NCBI RefSeq assembly: GCF_019649055.1
Contig: NW_026570221.1
Location: 2,232,001-2,296,000 of the forward strand
DNA: 64,000 nucleotides
Origin: Paramacrobiotus metropolitanus
Lineage: Eukaryota; Tardigrada; Eutardigrada; Parachela; Macrobiotidae
Reading direction: 5' to 3'
In this document: positions 46,826 through 59,091 of the stretch, piece by piece
Numbering within the stretch: position 1 is the first letter of the stretch
Layout of the letters: each line of letters starts with the position of its first letter
Translations under genes and position numbers: made by a program
Notes under the pieces: model-generated
Seen by the model: only the letters and a program-made list of their open reading frames with translations
Databases searched by the model: none
Told to the model about the DNA's origin: nothing

Positions 46826-49800
46826 TCAACGCAGTGAGCCCCCAAAAGGACCCCCAGGGAAACCCGTGGCCGCGGCACGGGCAAAACCAATCCGGCGTTC
46901 GTTGTCACGGGAGATATAACGCTCAAAGCATCCGCTGCGCCAATTACCCTGCGCTTTAACAGAATGAGCGGATGCACCGCTTGCCGTTGCAAACGTTGCG
47001 CCTCCACGTCGAAAGGAATGAATGCTGAAACTCTTACCGGAAAAACCGGCTTTCGATAGCGCTGTTTGCAGGGTCGCTGTGAACACCGCCGCTGACAGCG
47101 CGGTTACCTGATGAGCGTCATTCAGGTAAGAAAACACTGAGCGGCCCGGGTCGTACGCTAGTGATTTACGCAGCTTGCCAAACGCCATAGCTGGACAAAA
47201 TTCCGAGTTAGCAACACTGGTAACGGGATGCGTACGGACCCGCCTTGAAACCGGTAAGTTTTCATTACGGGCGCGTTAACATATACGTAACCGGCCTCTA
47301 TCTGTACATCCCGAAACCGGATGAAATACTGGTTGTTTGGATCCGCGAACAGATTACTGCGTCTCAGTAAGGAAAGGAATGCAAACAAACAGGCCGCCCA
47401 AAATACATCGCGCAGTCGTTCCGGAACAGTGTGCAGCATTCGACGTAATGCAGCAAGATGTGCTATCGATATCGGTGGTTTCCGGTTAGGCAGCTCAATT
47501 CTTCGTCTGCGCAGTCCTTCTAGAGCCTGCGTTATAATATAGTGCTTCAGATCGGGCGCGGCTTTATTGTGGTAATGGTGCAACGAAACGATAGAGGCAA
47601 CGTAGTTCTGTACGGAACTAAATTCGAAACTGTGCGACAGTTCCGCAATATACAACGCGATCGTCTGCACATCTGCCGGAACAGCTGACAGACGCTGCTG
47701 CGAGCAAAAACGCAAATATCGCCGCCACTGTGATTGTCTAGTTCGAAGGGACGATGGTGCCAAAGCACTGCGACGCAACACATTCAGGGTCCGGGTCAGT
47801 GTTGACGTTGGGATACCTGCAATGGTAGCCTGGTAATAAACGTAAAGTGCTCGTGCGGTTATTAATGACATCCAGCGCGACCGAAGCGTGGTTGCTGCTG
47901 CTGCAAGAGCGACTTAGCGCGTCGGCAAACACATTATCCACCCCTGGGACGTGACGTGCGTCGACGTAAAAATCATAATAGCAAGCGGCATAAAATATCA
48001 GTTTTAGCCACTTGATACCGTCCGCCATTTTGCATGTCCCACGTTTCAGAAAGGAAACAGTGGATGCATTATCGCTTTCGATGAGCACAACACACCCTTT
48101 AAACACCGGTGCCCATATAAGGAGCGGTATGCAAGCGGCTACCATCTCCAAATAATTTGTTTCCAGATAGGCTTGGGTGTACGATAGGAGGCTGCACAAA
48201 GTTCAGAGATCGGCATACATTAGGCGGAAGTCCTGTTGACGCCCAAGTTCCTGCTAGCCAGCCGCCGCTGGTAGTGGCTCCGAATCCCGAAAACGAAGCA
48301 TCCGTACTAATACGGATGATGCGCCGCGGTTTCGATAGGAAACACTGCGTAAGACCGTTAAACGCCGGCGCCATGTTCTGCCACCATTGCAGCTCTTTGC
48401 GGAGTAAAGCGGTTACTCGCAATCGGTGATTTGGACACTCTAGTTGCATCGCAGCGTCGATGAATATCCGGGAAAATGTACGAGCGCCCCGGACTGCCCG
48501 AGAGGCGAAGCATATCAAACCGAGCAGAGACTGTAGCTGCAGCTTGGATAGCTTATCGGCAACTTCGTACTCACGACACACTTCTACCATTTTGTCCAAT
48601 TTTTCCTGAGGCAGCTCAATCTTCTGTTGTACAGAATCTATGATTATTCCCAGAAAACGAATCCGTTGTGTTGGATACACCACCTTGTCCCAATTTATCA
48701 CAAAACCAAGCGAGGTTAATAGCGATATTAGTTCCAACTGCGCTGCGGCACAGTCTTCATAAGTATCCGCAATTACCAGGAAGTCATCCAGGTAAGCCAC
48801 CACCCTTATACGGCGCTTGCGAAGCATTCTTGCGACTGCGGTCGAAAGGCGATGAAAAATCCCGGGCGCACACGACAAACCAAAACTCAAAAAATTGTCG
48901 ACGTAATAATCGGTTGTTGCGCTGAACCTCCATTTAAAGCCTAACAACTGCCTATGCGGAGGGAATACCGGCACTGACCTATACGCTGACTTTAAGTCTG
49001 TTATAGCAAAATAACAGTTAGGCGTGCATTCTTGTAACGCTGAATCAATCGTGGAAAATGAAAACGAATCGCAGCATGCGTATGAATTTAATGAATCATA
49101 GCACGGGCGGCTGCAATCAGTTATCGGGCGGAAACCCCCGTCCTTTTTAGGAACTGCACCTATTGACTGTATGCGAATTGGCTTGGACCCTTGCTTACTG
49201 ATTTTGCCGGATGACAATTCTTCTAAAAATATCGTATCTAAAGCTAGTTTAGCTTCGCCGGTCAGTGCGCTACCATAATTTTTGCTTTCCACGCCAGTGA
49301 CTTTATTAATATCCGGAACAATATGAAAGCCGCAAGCCAAACCATTAAGTATAAAGCCAAAGTCAACATCTTCCTCTAATTCTTTAAACCAAACAAAAAG
49401 AGACCGCGTAAGGGCACAGCGTTGCCATAAATCGGCGTCGGCCAGATAAAAAAAATACTTATAGTTAGCGTCGGCTACATTTTGAGCGTGACCTTCACCA
49501 TGGTCAATGGAAAAATCAACAGAAACCACTGATTTCAGCGGCTCCGGCGCAGCGTCGCCATTAAGAACCGCTAACCACTCCGATTCAGTGCTACCCACGG
49601 TAGGCGCCGGTGCCGGCAGTTGCCGACTGCTGTCGGTTTGACGGTCCCCGGTTTCCGGTTGGTCCGTTCGGATTTCCAGAAGGGCAAAAGCGTCCTTGGT
49701 GGTGCTCAGCGCAGTGTTCACAAATGCGGGGGAAAATGCACTTGCCGCGTGCCATGCATCTTCCTTCATTCCAACGATTGCAGGCAACGTAGGGACCGCG

Positions 49801-50823
49801 GCCCGGGGTGTTATTTGCCGCTTGCGAGCGCAAACGTGGCGACACGTCATATGGGCGTGCCTGTCGCGGAAAGCGTCCGCTTCCATCTGTAAACAGGCTA
49901 CCGGCGTGAAAGTGGCGATGAATAATATTCATAAATGCGGAAAAATCATTCAATCGCAACTGCTGTTTAAAGGCCGTTTTACGAAGGTCATCGTCAAATT
50001 CTAAAAATGCCGACACCCTGTAATCGCGTGACTTATCCACTAGCATTTCAACGTATTCGACGTATTCTAGCAACGTAGTCTTGTGCTCGGGCTCAGGCGA
50101 GAGCGCTAACCGACGTATAATATTAAGAGAACCGCTCACAAACTCGCCGAACTTAAGATCAAGGGGGCCGACGCTTTTTCTACCATTTTCGGCCATATGG
50201 GCGCGAGAATAAACTTCTTCGTGAGGGCGGGGCAAATTTCTCGCTAACTTTGGCAAATCGCAAGCTAAACCCGCCATATCTGGCATGAAATCGCACTCAC
50301 CCGAGCAACGCGACGAAGCCGGTCGATTGTGGACTGGGCGAACCGTTGCACGACGGTGTGGCTCAGATGGGTCCGAGTGGTTCGGTTTTGGCGTGGGAGT
50401 GGTGACCTTTTCCGGCTCCTGGTTGCCGAACAGCCATTTCTTCAACTTGAGGCGATCACACATAATGCCGAGCGCCTCCCGTAACATAGAATCGTCGGTG
50501 ATCTCGTCCAGGTCCTCCACTTTCTTGAATCCGTTTGCTTTTAGTTGCTCAATAGCTTCAGCTGAGATTCCGGCAAGATCTGCGAGATCCTCGATCGGTC
50601 CGCGGGATAGATCGAGTTCGGGAATTGCGACCACTGGCTCCTGCCTCTGGCTCTCAGTAGCTGGCACTTCTGCGTCCGGTTTATTGACGTTGGCATCTTT
50701 TAGGGCACTGTAAAGCCGGTCAACCAACTGTTCCTTGGTTCCTCCTGTCTTTTTCCCAAGGGATCTAAACTGCGCAATCAGATCGGCGTTGGTTTTGTTG
50801 GACAGGGCAGATCGCGTCTCCAT
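46826..50823 (-). mobile_element. DIRS-like (tyrosine recombinase) retroelement fossil with SAP-bearing first protein
   Basis: Parts in order on the minus strand: a first protein with an N-terminal SAP-like segment (NADLIAQFRSLGKKTGGTKE), a SAM- or helix-hairpin-like segment, and a CCCH-type zinc motif (CNRWNEGRCMARGKC). Then come reverse transcriptase (AYLDDFLVIA), RNase H, and a tyrosine recombinase with HSFRRGGATFATASG and GNWRSGCFERYI. It is better preserved than its plus-strand neighbour: the main parts are long and only a few breaks are suggested. The two share the zinc-motif arrangement but differ strongly in sequence, so they are different families. Terminal repeats were not resolved. 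Confidence 0.8.
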
Positions 50824-52540
50824 GGTAGAGTAACCACAAACACTTTAACTTAAAAAAAAAATGTCACAAACTGACAGGTTACGTTCGCCGCAAGCGATGC
50901 TGTGTTGAGCGAATGAGAAAGGTCACACTTTCACTGGCGCAGTGAAAATTTGCGAAAGCAAAAGTGATTAGTGTAAGTCTGGCGAGATGGCTTTATATAA
51001 TAACCTACTATTAACATAAACTAGGGCACGAAGCAATTAACATGTTATTATTAACGGCTGTCCATCTCCTTTCGAGGAAGAGCAAGACAACCATTGTCCA
51101 CATGGCGCAGGTAGGAATCCGATGGCCATTGTCCGGCTGGGGAAGTAGGGCACGCAGCCGTTATAAATGGATTTCAATAGAAATCCTTCTCATGCTGATG
51201 TTTACTGCGTTTTTTTAAATGATTGCGATAAAGTCATTAGAGGCGACATCTAAGTTGAATTTATTGGGCATTTTTCTTCGGTTTACCTTGATAAAGTTTT
51301 CCCAGTTAAATTAACAGTTAAGCAGTTTTTTGACAATTTATAACGTATAGTTTTTAATAAAGCTGGTAGGTAATTAACTGAATATTAACAACAAATATAT
51401 ATCTTTATGTGCATAATAGCGGTGTCCGTCTATGAAAACTGCAGATATCCGCCAATATTTACCAAAAGAAACAACGAGTGCCGAGAGGCTCAGCAGAATA
51501 TTTTGCATGCAGTTTCCACCACGCGGAGCCACTGGAAATGGTGTGTTTGTTGGATATACAATAATGATCTGATAATCGATTATTGTACTCGTATAATATG
51601 GGATATACCAGTAAATTGATATTTGACTTGAACATAAATCAGCACTACTCGTACAATCGAAAAGTGTGCATACACAGTACAATTGCACTGCACTACAATC
51701 AGCGTCGAGGCACTGTAAATAAATTTTAGAAAGTAATGAAATCTACTATGACAGTACATACCGCATTGTACAGCGTGACTCACCCACAGATAGTTATCGT
51801 AGTGATAACGAGTAATGAAAAATACCAACCCGGAAATTCCAGACGCAAGTCTTGTAGAAATTTGCCAAATTCAGCATGTGGGCGCATCATAGTTAAAGTC
51901 TTAAACCTACATCTCTACAAAGTCGTTATTTTGTCAAATTAACCCGTAAGAAAACGTTTCCTTACGTGCACACCGCACGACTATACAGCTCTGTAAGTGC
52001 CCAGAACAAGTCCAGCCAAATTACCGGCGAGAAACTGGATTTCAGAATTTCTCGAGGAAAACAGTTTCATCTCGCTCGTGGATATTTGGATTTCCTTGAA
52101 CTACGTACGTACGGACAATAAGATGGAAGGAAATAAAGAAAACAGATCAGACGATGTTCTACAGAGTACAGACGATGTTTCTGGAAGGAAATTGACAATA
52201 GCACAGAATACATGTACCCCACATCGAATTTCTAACCAAGCTTTTACTCTGAAGTTGCATTTTGTCGTCGCTAACCAGGACACACTATTTTCAGCTGCAA
52301 TGGCTTCTAAGGCGCAGACAATAAAAAATAAAAAAAGTAGGTACAATTTACAAAGATATCCAGCGCACAGTTGATAAACTAGCACCCAGTTAAACGGCAG
52401 CCGCACAGATACGCTGTACTCACGTACAGTATATGTATACGAGTACACGAGTATCATCTAACTGCTGTGCCTGTCATATGTTCCGCGGTATGTTTTCCAT
52501 GGTTTTTGCTAGTCTTTCCAATGAAAATGTGCCCAGGAAA
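50824..52540. other. non-coding stretch between the retroelement and the duplicated gene block
   Basis: No gene with support. An 84-codon ATG-initiated plus-strand frame (about 52121-52374) lacks any domain and is probably chance. A small dyad near 50920-50955 may belong to the 5' end of the minus-strand retroelement. Confidence 0.35.
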
Positions 52541-52795
52541 ATTCAACTTTCATTGCCATGTACCTTCTACCTTGACAAAAATTTAGTTAATCCTCTAGAG
52601 AATTAGCTAACAGAAGATGCAGCACAGAATTCATATTCTTGCAGTAAGACACAAGCAGTATCAAGGAAGCATGGCTTCGCTGACAGCGCCAAACCAAAGG
52701 CAAATAAATCAATGGGCTCATTGTCCAAAGCTGTTTGTGCCGCGAGCCTGAAACTGAAAATACGACTCATAGCAAAAAGGAAAATGTCTTACATT

Positions 52796-55774
52796 CTAAC
52801 AAATTATGTGCAGAATTACGTATGTCAAATCATACGATACCCAGTTTTCTGTGCCTTTATTCACTGCAGATGTATACAAGATCTTCCCCAACTTCTTTCC
52901 AGATACCATCGCAGTGCGAACAAGGTAATCTTTCGTAAAGTATGGATGGGTAGAGTAACCAACGGATCGCTCAGGTTGCCAGTGAGACGTACATCCTCTG
53001 CTTGCCATTGCTTGAAAATCTGTAAAAATTTTGAAAGCTGTGGTGATCTGTACGAAATAGGCGAACCAAGAGGATAAGCGGTCAGGCTGCGTATAATAAA
53101 ACTGTGACGAACGGGGACACAGGTAAGGCATTGCAAGAGAAGACATGACAAACTAAACCTTTAAAGAAGCGGATGGAGTTATTTCAAAAAAATTATTTTG
53201 GTTCTTTTGCGTATTAAAGCAGAGGCTAGACGTTGTCCGAGAGGTTCGACTACAGATATGTCTATTACAATTTAGCTGTGACCAGCTTTCACAAGAATAA
53301 GCAGGATTTGGCAAATTTATCGGAGGCTGTTCCTTCTGTTTTTAAACAGGTTAGTTTTGATTCTTCTTTCATTCGTACGGCACAATCTAATATACTCAGC
53401 CTGCGATCATATTACAGAGTGATCCGCTCACAAACATTACTGATTTCGTGACCTTTTGTTGGAACCTATACAAGTAGTAGCTTTCTAGATTGGCGCTTAA
53501 GCTGCTGCACACTATGGCATGCCTTATACACCGTCCTTAAAATGAAGAATAATTTTGTACCTTAAGTAATCATTTTAACAATATTTTTGAGGCTTGTAGT
53601 TCAAGGCAGTTTTTATAAAGTTGAATCAGCACAAATCTCAATCTTCTGTGATCTAATAAAATTTTTTATTATTACTGAGCATTTTAAATCGCCATATCCC
53701 GGCAACATCCGTTGTAAGCGAAAACGGTTTCAGGCCACTCACTGTATTCTGTACATAATATGAAAACGGTCCCAGTAAACTGTTCCATTGCAATGACCGT
53801 AAAATTCGGGACTTAACTGGTAACGCGCAGTCTACTGCTTTTCACAAGCAGACTTGGTTAAAGCAAACGCTAAGTGGCTGTTTTAAACACATCACCTTTT
53901 AACCCTGGAAAAGATAGAGACTTCGGTTGTTTTTTCATGTTCAAATTTTAATCAAGATGTAGTGTGCCGGTGCTTGCGATTATTGTTATTTGGAAAAAAA
54001 AAGATAAATATAAAAATCATATAGGTGTAAAATACCCACAATATTGTGGGAATTTTACACCTATATGAAATATGTAATGCGTCTTTATATTAATATAAAG
54101 ACGCATTACCGAATGCACCAAAGCGAAAGCTTCAGAAGATGTGTCGATACATACGAATTTGTGACCATGTATTGTACCGGATTATTTCCCATACGATTCG
54201 TAGTTTACCTGTAACATGACCTTTTTCGGTACAGAATACGTATCCACTCGGCTTTGCAACATTCGGAGACCCTCCACGCTCATCGGTTGGCAGTGTTCCT
54301 CCAGCCATTGCCTTACAGCCTGCATTGGTCCGTTGTGATTGGTAATGATGACGTGTTCATCTATTTTAATCGTGGCATCCAAGTCAGGCCAGCCTGGTGC
54401 ACAAAACCTGTCCTGATAACATCCAACACAACCTTGCCGGACACAATTGCACGACTCGCCGTCCACGAACATCAGTCCTTTGATCTGGACATTCTTCAGG
54501 ATTAGTTTGTCACATATATCCTGCCAAACGGATCGAATTTGCAGCGTTAACGAGCTGGACCAGCTGAAGACATCCGGTGCCCAGATGTTCCAATCCGAAA
54601 TAGTGACTGTCTGAACTCTGATGCTTTTTGCTTTCAGTAGGTCAGTAAGAATGGCGGTGGGATTAAAAGAGCGGTAAGAGGGCCTGCCTTTACCCGATAA
54701 TATAATTTGTCTCGTAGATGGGCTGATATTCCTATCAAAAGCAAACGCTAGTGCCTCTATCCCGTATTTCTGCACGTTGAATGCCAACTGCAAACACGTG
54801 GGAGCGCTGGTCAATAAGATGTGCCACGAACTGCAGACTTTCCGGCAATTCAGCTGGTCCGGAAATTCCAGAAAGGAGAATATCTGTCGAAAGGTTTCCG
54901 CTGGTAGAGACTTGTTTATACTCGGTTGGTAATGGTACAGCGTTGACGATTTGAAAGCCTAGTAGAACCAAGCAGTTTATACCAGATTTTGGACAAATCA
55001 CTCGTGCAGTTCTTGAAGTAAATTAAATTGCCGCGGACGTATTGTATAACATTCCGCCATGGCGTCGTCCGATCACATCGCGGAACGAAAGGTCACCTGC
55101 GAAGCAGCGTTTTCTGCCTGCAGGCATTAATTAAATACAGTGTTGCCACTTGCCAGGCAGGGTTTGGACAAGAAAAGCTTCCCGCGTCCGCTTTTTTCGG
55201 ATTTTCTACCACTCTTCATTTCCTTGACTGTTTTCCGTTTAGCCTTCATCATTCGAAATAGTTGCAGCTGCAAAAGCAGTTCAAGCATCTTTATTACGTC
55301 AACACATCATTGTGACGCTGAATATAATATGTAGAGAATACAAAAATACCCGCACCCGAGAAAGTGCAGAACACAATATACATAATGTGCGCGAGATGAG
55401 GCACGGTTGAAAGGCAAAAATAAACCGAGGGACAAAGAGCTTGGTCCTGTGTGCCAGAATACAAAACGTGCCGGTAAAGGCACGCGCTAAACATCAAAGT
55501 CTGGGTTTGAGTCTGACCATGAAAGTCTGAATCGGACTATACAATGTCATGTATATAGTATTTTTACGTTTTAACGTCTATACATGTATATTTTTACGTC
55601 TGTACATGTATGATATTTTTACGACCATCAATATTACGAGTGCCTTATGTTACTCTTACGCTATAATATCTTCTTATTTATTCTTACAATAGGTATTATT
55701 ATGTTATGTCAGATGTTATTCTTATGTTAATTTTCTTCGATTCTTATGTTATATCTTATGATATATATGGACAA

Positions 55775-55823
<49 letters not shown>

Positions 55824-56818
55824 GCCATTTAACAAACAAAACATTTATAATTTCACAAAAACAGGTGAAGTGCATTTACCACAATCAGATTATCCCAAAG
55901 CACAGAAAGCCGATGATCTTCAGAATTGAAAAAAAAACATTTCCTCCAACTTCAAGTAATTAACCGGGGTTAGTTTTCAATAAATCAGTTTTCAGATGCA
56001 ATCCTAACGGACAGTTTGAACATGTTAAAAGCATGCGCTGTCATGTTTAGAAGTACTAGTATCTTAGAAATTAGCACGTTTTCTTAATCGGAACCAGTTG
56101 AAATTAAGCATCTAAATGCAAACGATAGCACTACGCAGTTACAGTGCGTCCTGCCAGCGTTGCTGCTCATAATACTACAAAACTGTCCGCTTTCACCGTT
56201 TCTCTCTGCACATATTAATACAAGTACCGAGTCCCAAAAGCGCCATCCGTATTCCCAATCATAGTATCTAATATAGATCAGTTTTCCTCTCTCCAGCTTG
56301 ACGAGTATGGTTGTGCTCCTAATCCCTTTCTCCCGATTCCACCACTGCAAATCCTCACGACTGCGCGCCTGTCCAAGGACTGCAGCTACCCAGCCGGCTG
56401 ATGAGCAGTGGCGGTTATAATGCTGCAGCTTCACCGGGGGTCGTTCTCCTAATGGCATGACCCATGAGCAACCCACCACTTCTTTTACGATTTCGCCGTG
56501 CCGTTGGGTCTCGATAAAAGGGACAGTGTAAGACGAACCCGCAATCACTTTCGCCGGGTACCACCGATAGGCCTCGTTGACTGAACCACGCCACAAATAT
56601 TGTACCATGTTCCCCGCAGCGAAGAGATCGTGGGAAATCTTTCCAAAACACCGGTGAAAAGGGATTAGTTCAGCATGGTGGTTGGGATAATCGAAATCAA
56701 TGATAAAACCTTTGGAGACGTCCATATCAACTATCCGACCATGGCGGAAGAGTCCGTCGTCATCCTTCACGTCAACGGCACCATAACACCATACAGAGTT
56801 GTTTTTGAACATCGTCAT
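52796..56818 (-). CDS. Tudor-like repeat plus F-box protein, gene A
   Basis: Exons 56818-56228, 54958-54209 and, less certainly, 53047-52796, with GT-AG junctions and matched phases (about 530 residues). Exon 1 holds two related modules: CYGAVDVKDDDGLFRHGRIVD with GFIIDFDYPNHHAEL, then VQYLWRGSVNEAYRWYPAKV. Both resemble Tudor/Agenet-like barrels by their aromatic and D-x-Y pattern. Exon 2 starts with an F-box (about residues 214-255: SLPAETFRQIFSFLEFPD, then CRKVCSSWHILL). It continues into an unassigned region with a cysteine cluster (GESCNCVRQGCVGC). F-box proteins recruit substrates to SCF ubiquitin ligases, so this is likely a substrate adaptor. The neighbour at 59-63 kb is its duplicate. 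Over exon 3 a different frame (LSDPLVTLPIHTLRKIT) is the better conserved one, so the C-terminal splice or frame is unresolved. Confidence 0.75.
54019..54108. repeat. two adjacent spacer-less palindromes
   Basis: 54019-54066 is a 48-base palindrome (ATATAGGTGTAAAAT at the edge, one mismatch, centre AATATT-like). 54075-54108 is a perfect 34-base palindrome (TAATGCGTCTTTATATT and its complement). They lie in intron 2 of gene A, in a part that is absent from the duplicate gene. Confidence 0.85.
55777..55818. repeat. (TA)n microsatellite
   Basis: About 21 uninterrupted TA units within intron 1 of gene A. Confidence 0.95.
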
Positions 56819-57400
56819 GTAAGGTGCCTAGCAACGGGCAGCTTAATCTGCAGTTAATTCAAATAGTATGACATAACTGAACTCTGTTAACCGTGTAGCG
56901 GCAGGTTGAGCAATATGCTCCTCCCTGTAATATTAATGCACTGCCTTTAATATTATGAGCAATATTAGAGTAGGAAACGGAAACAAGGGAATGAGGATTT
57001 ATAGGTGGATAGAGACACGGCGTTCCTGAATCGCGATGAAGCAAATTGTAGAATAAAAACAATGATAAATACAATGAGATGAGCAGTTGAACATCCGGCG
57101 AGTCTTTCAGTGGAAAATTTCCACTGGAAATGATGCGCCTACCGTCGCCTGGTGAGGAACGTTTTTCCCATTTCACTCAGGCATGCTACAGCAACGCGTT
57201 GCGCGAAGGATCAAGTCTTTTACCGCAGCTGCGTAGCATGTATCGGCAAGTGCATGTGACGGCATGACTCACGCGCCGTTGATCAAGAATGCCGGTCCCA
57301 TACAGTGCTCTGCATCCTATCCATCCCTTCATACGTTAATCGATCGCTTCCTCGACTGCACACACGGTACGGCACTGAGGGTAAGAGGTCGTATTTTGAG
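56819..57400 (-). promoter_or_regulatory. upstream region of gene A, conserved in the duplicate
   Basis: 57110-57350 aligns with 63585-63850 upstream of gene B. Shared stretches include CTACCGTCGCCTGGTGAGGA-like and CAGCAACGCGTT blocks. Retention in both copies marks it as part of the duplication and possibly promoter or leader sequence. Confidence 0.5.
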
Positions 57401-57734
57401 TGGCACTCAAAGTTACAATTTTTTGTAAGCAAAAATCTGAAAGTTACATTATAGCATTTTTAGGCATTACACTAGCCATGATTCCTTCCAACTAGTCAAG
57501 CACGCTGGCGGTGGCGCATTCCTTGCTTACCAAATTTTAAATTTTCGAAACTTTCGCCATTCGTACGTTAAAACTTGAAAAAATTAGATCGCTTCGAGTA
57601 CTGAGTACGACTGACATTAGTGCTGCAGTTTAGACAATCGGACAACTGAAACGGTCCCAAGGCTAGCACAATTCCGGCAAAATAAAAAATAGATGATAAG
57701 TGCAAGCTTGTTCCAATGGTGACGCGAACCGTCT

Positions 57735-58150
57735 ACAGCGGTGGGAGCTCATGGATGCGGACTACTCCTTCTGCATCGAATATTGCCGGACGGAGGACTT
57801 CGGTCAGGTGGACGGCCTTCGCTGAAGTTGGACAGACAGTGCGGTGAACGCCATCCATCGGGATAATGTGTCCCGTTTCTCCGGTGCACTGCAGGCGCTG
57901 GAGGCCACCAGCGATCCGGAACTGTCCACAGTGCACGAGTACGTCAAGAACGGGTGGTCTGCTTCTGTCGATAAACACCTGCGTTCGTGCGAACGAACTG
58001 AACAGCTCGTGTTCGAGTCGTTTTTACGGACGTAGGGGTTCATCGGTGATGGTGAACGACCGCATCTGCTGGGGCTCCCGGTCACTAATACTAGACACAG
58101 AAGATTCTCGACTACCTTCATGCCGCCGACATGGGAGTGGGGGAGATAAA
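57735..58150 (+). mobile_element. Ty3/gypsy Pol fragment (fossil)
   Basis: A short, decayed piece corresponding to the end of RNase H and the spacer before integrase, recognised by CIEYCRTEDFGQVDGL and DPELSTVHEYVKNGW. No LTRs, capsid or further domains are nearby. It is old and broken, with at least a couple of breaks even in this short piece. Confidence 0.55.
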
Positions 58151-58660
58151 GGGCGAGGCGCGAGGATACTGTTGGTCGCCGCAGAAAGACAACGGCATCG
58201 TCGCATCGTGAATGTATCGCGACATTGCCGTATCCGATTATACATACTGTTCTATGTACACTGTAGCGGTGCACATGTTATAATATTATGTTCACTGTCG
58301 TAAGGAATGCTGCTGTTGCGGATACTCTAGCCCACTCGTACCTTTCGGGGGCAGTAAAAACAGCGGACGCAGCAGCACATTTTTCGTAAAAACACTTTGG
58401 AGTACTTGTAGAAAACATTAACAATTATCATGATGGCAATAAAATTCTGTATACACTTAATTAAACGGAAATACCGCCGTAGTGGGAATTGGACAAGCAT
58501 GTCGCTCGTGTAAATTTTAAATACAGAAATCGCATGCGAAACATATTACGTCCATATATCATGATTTACTGTATGTACAGAGTAATACAAAGTTCCACAC
58601 TATTCAAGGAATGATTACTGTCCAGCCGTCGTCCACAGATTCGAACCGCGAAATGTCTTT
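58151..58660. other. non-coding stretch between the duplicated blocks
   Basis: No gene or repeat recognised, apart from possible decayed flank of the gypsy fragment. Confidence 0.35.
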
Positions 58661-58681
58661 GCTGTATTGACCAAAATTTAG

Positions 58682-58894
58682 TACTGTACTGGCACCCTGC
58701 ACTCGGAGATTTTTTGTACAGTATGAGCAGTACGGTGCTGTATGCAGTTGAAAGTAAAGCCGAATGCGTTCAGCCAATAGCCAGCAGTCTGCATGCAGTT
58801 GCAAGCCGTGTATGTGAGCAGTGAACGCAGTCGTACAACGTACGCGAGGCTGCACAGCTAAAACTTTCTCCGAGTGCAGGGTGTCAGTACAGTA
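58682..58894. mobile_element. 213-base TA-flanked MITE
   Basis: Terminal inverted repeats of about 28 bases: TACTGTACTG then CACCCTGCACTCGGAGA, with its complement at the right, one mismatch. The duplicate block has an uninterrupted version of this site near 52570-52610 (AAAATTTAGTTAATCC, then TTAGCTAACAGAAG). There is no coding capacity. Confidence 0.8.
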
Positions 58895-59091
58895 ATTCTT
58901 TACAAAATTTGCTAACAGAAGTTACAGAGCAAAAATTCCGTATTCTTCCGAAGTAGACCGTGGCAACGTTGCCGTTGCGGGGTAATGACGACATGGATGT
59001 TTGGACGATCGGCCATAAAGCTTTGATGGCCGCAGGAAACCAAAGACCAAAAACACACATGATTTTAGAGGCCACTCCTGTAAAGGTCCTG

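Noticed and set aside
51997-52374. 125-codon plus-strand frame
   Set aside because: Non-ATG start, no recognisable motif, and the minus strand over it is equally open.
57733-58274. 156-codon minus-strand frame
   Set aside because: Antisense shadow of the gypsy Pol fragment; serine/arginine/cysteine-rich without domain features.
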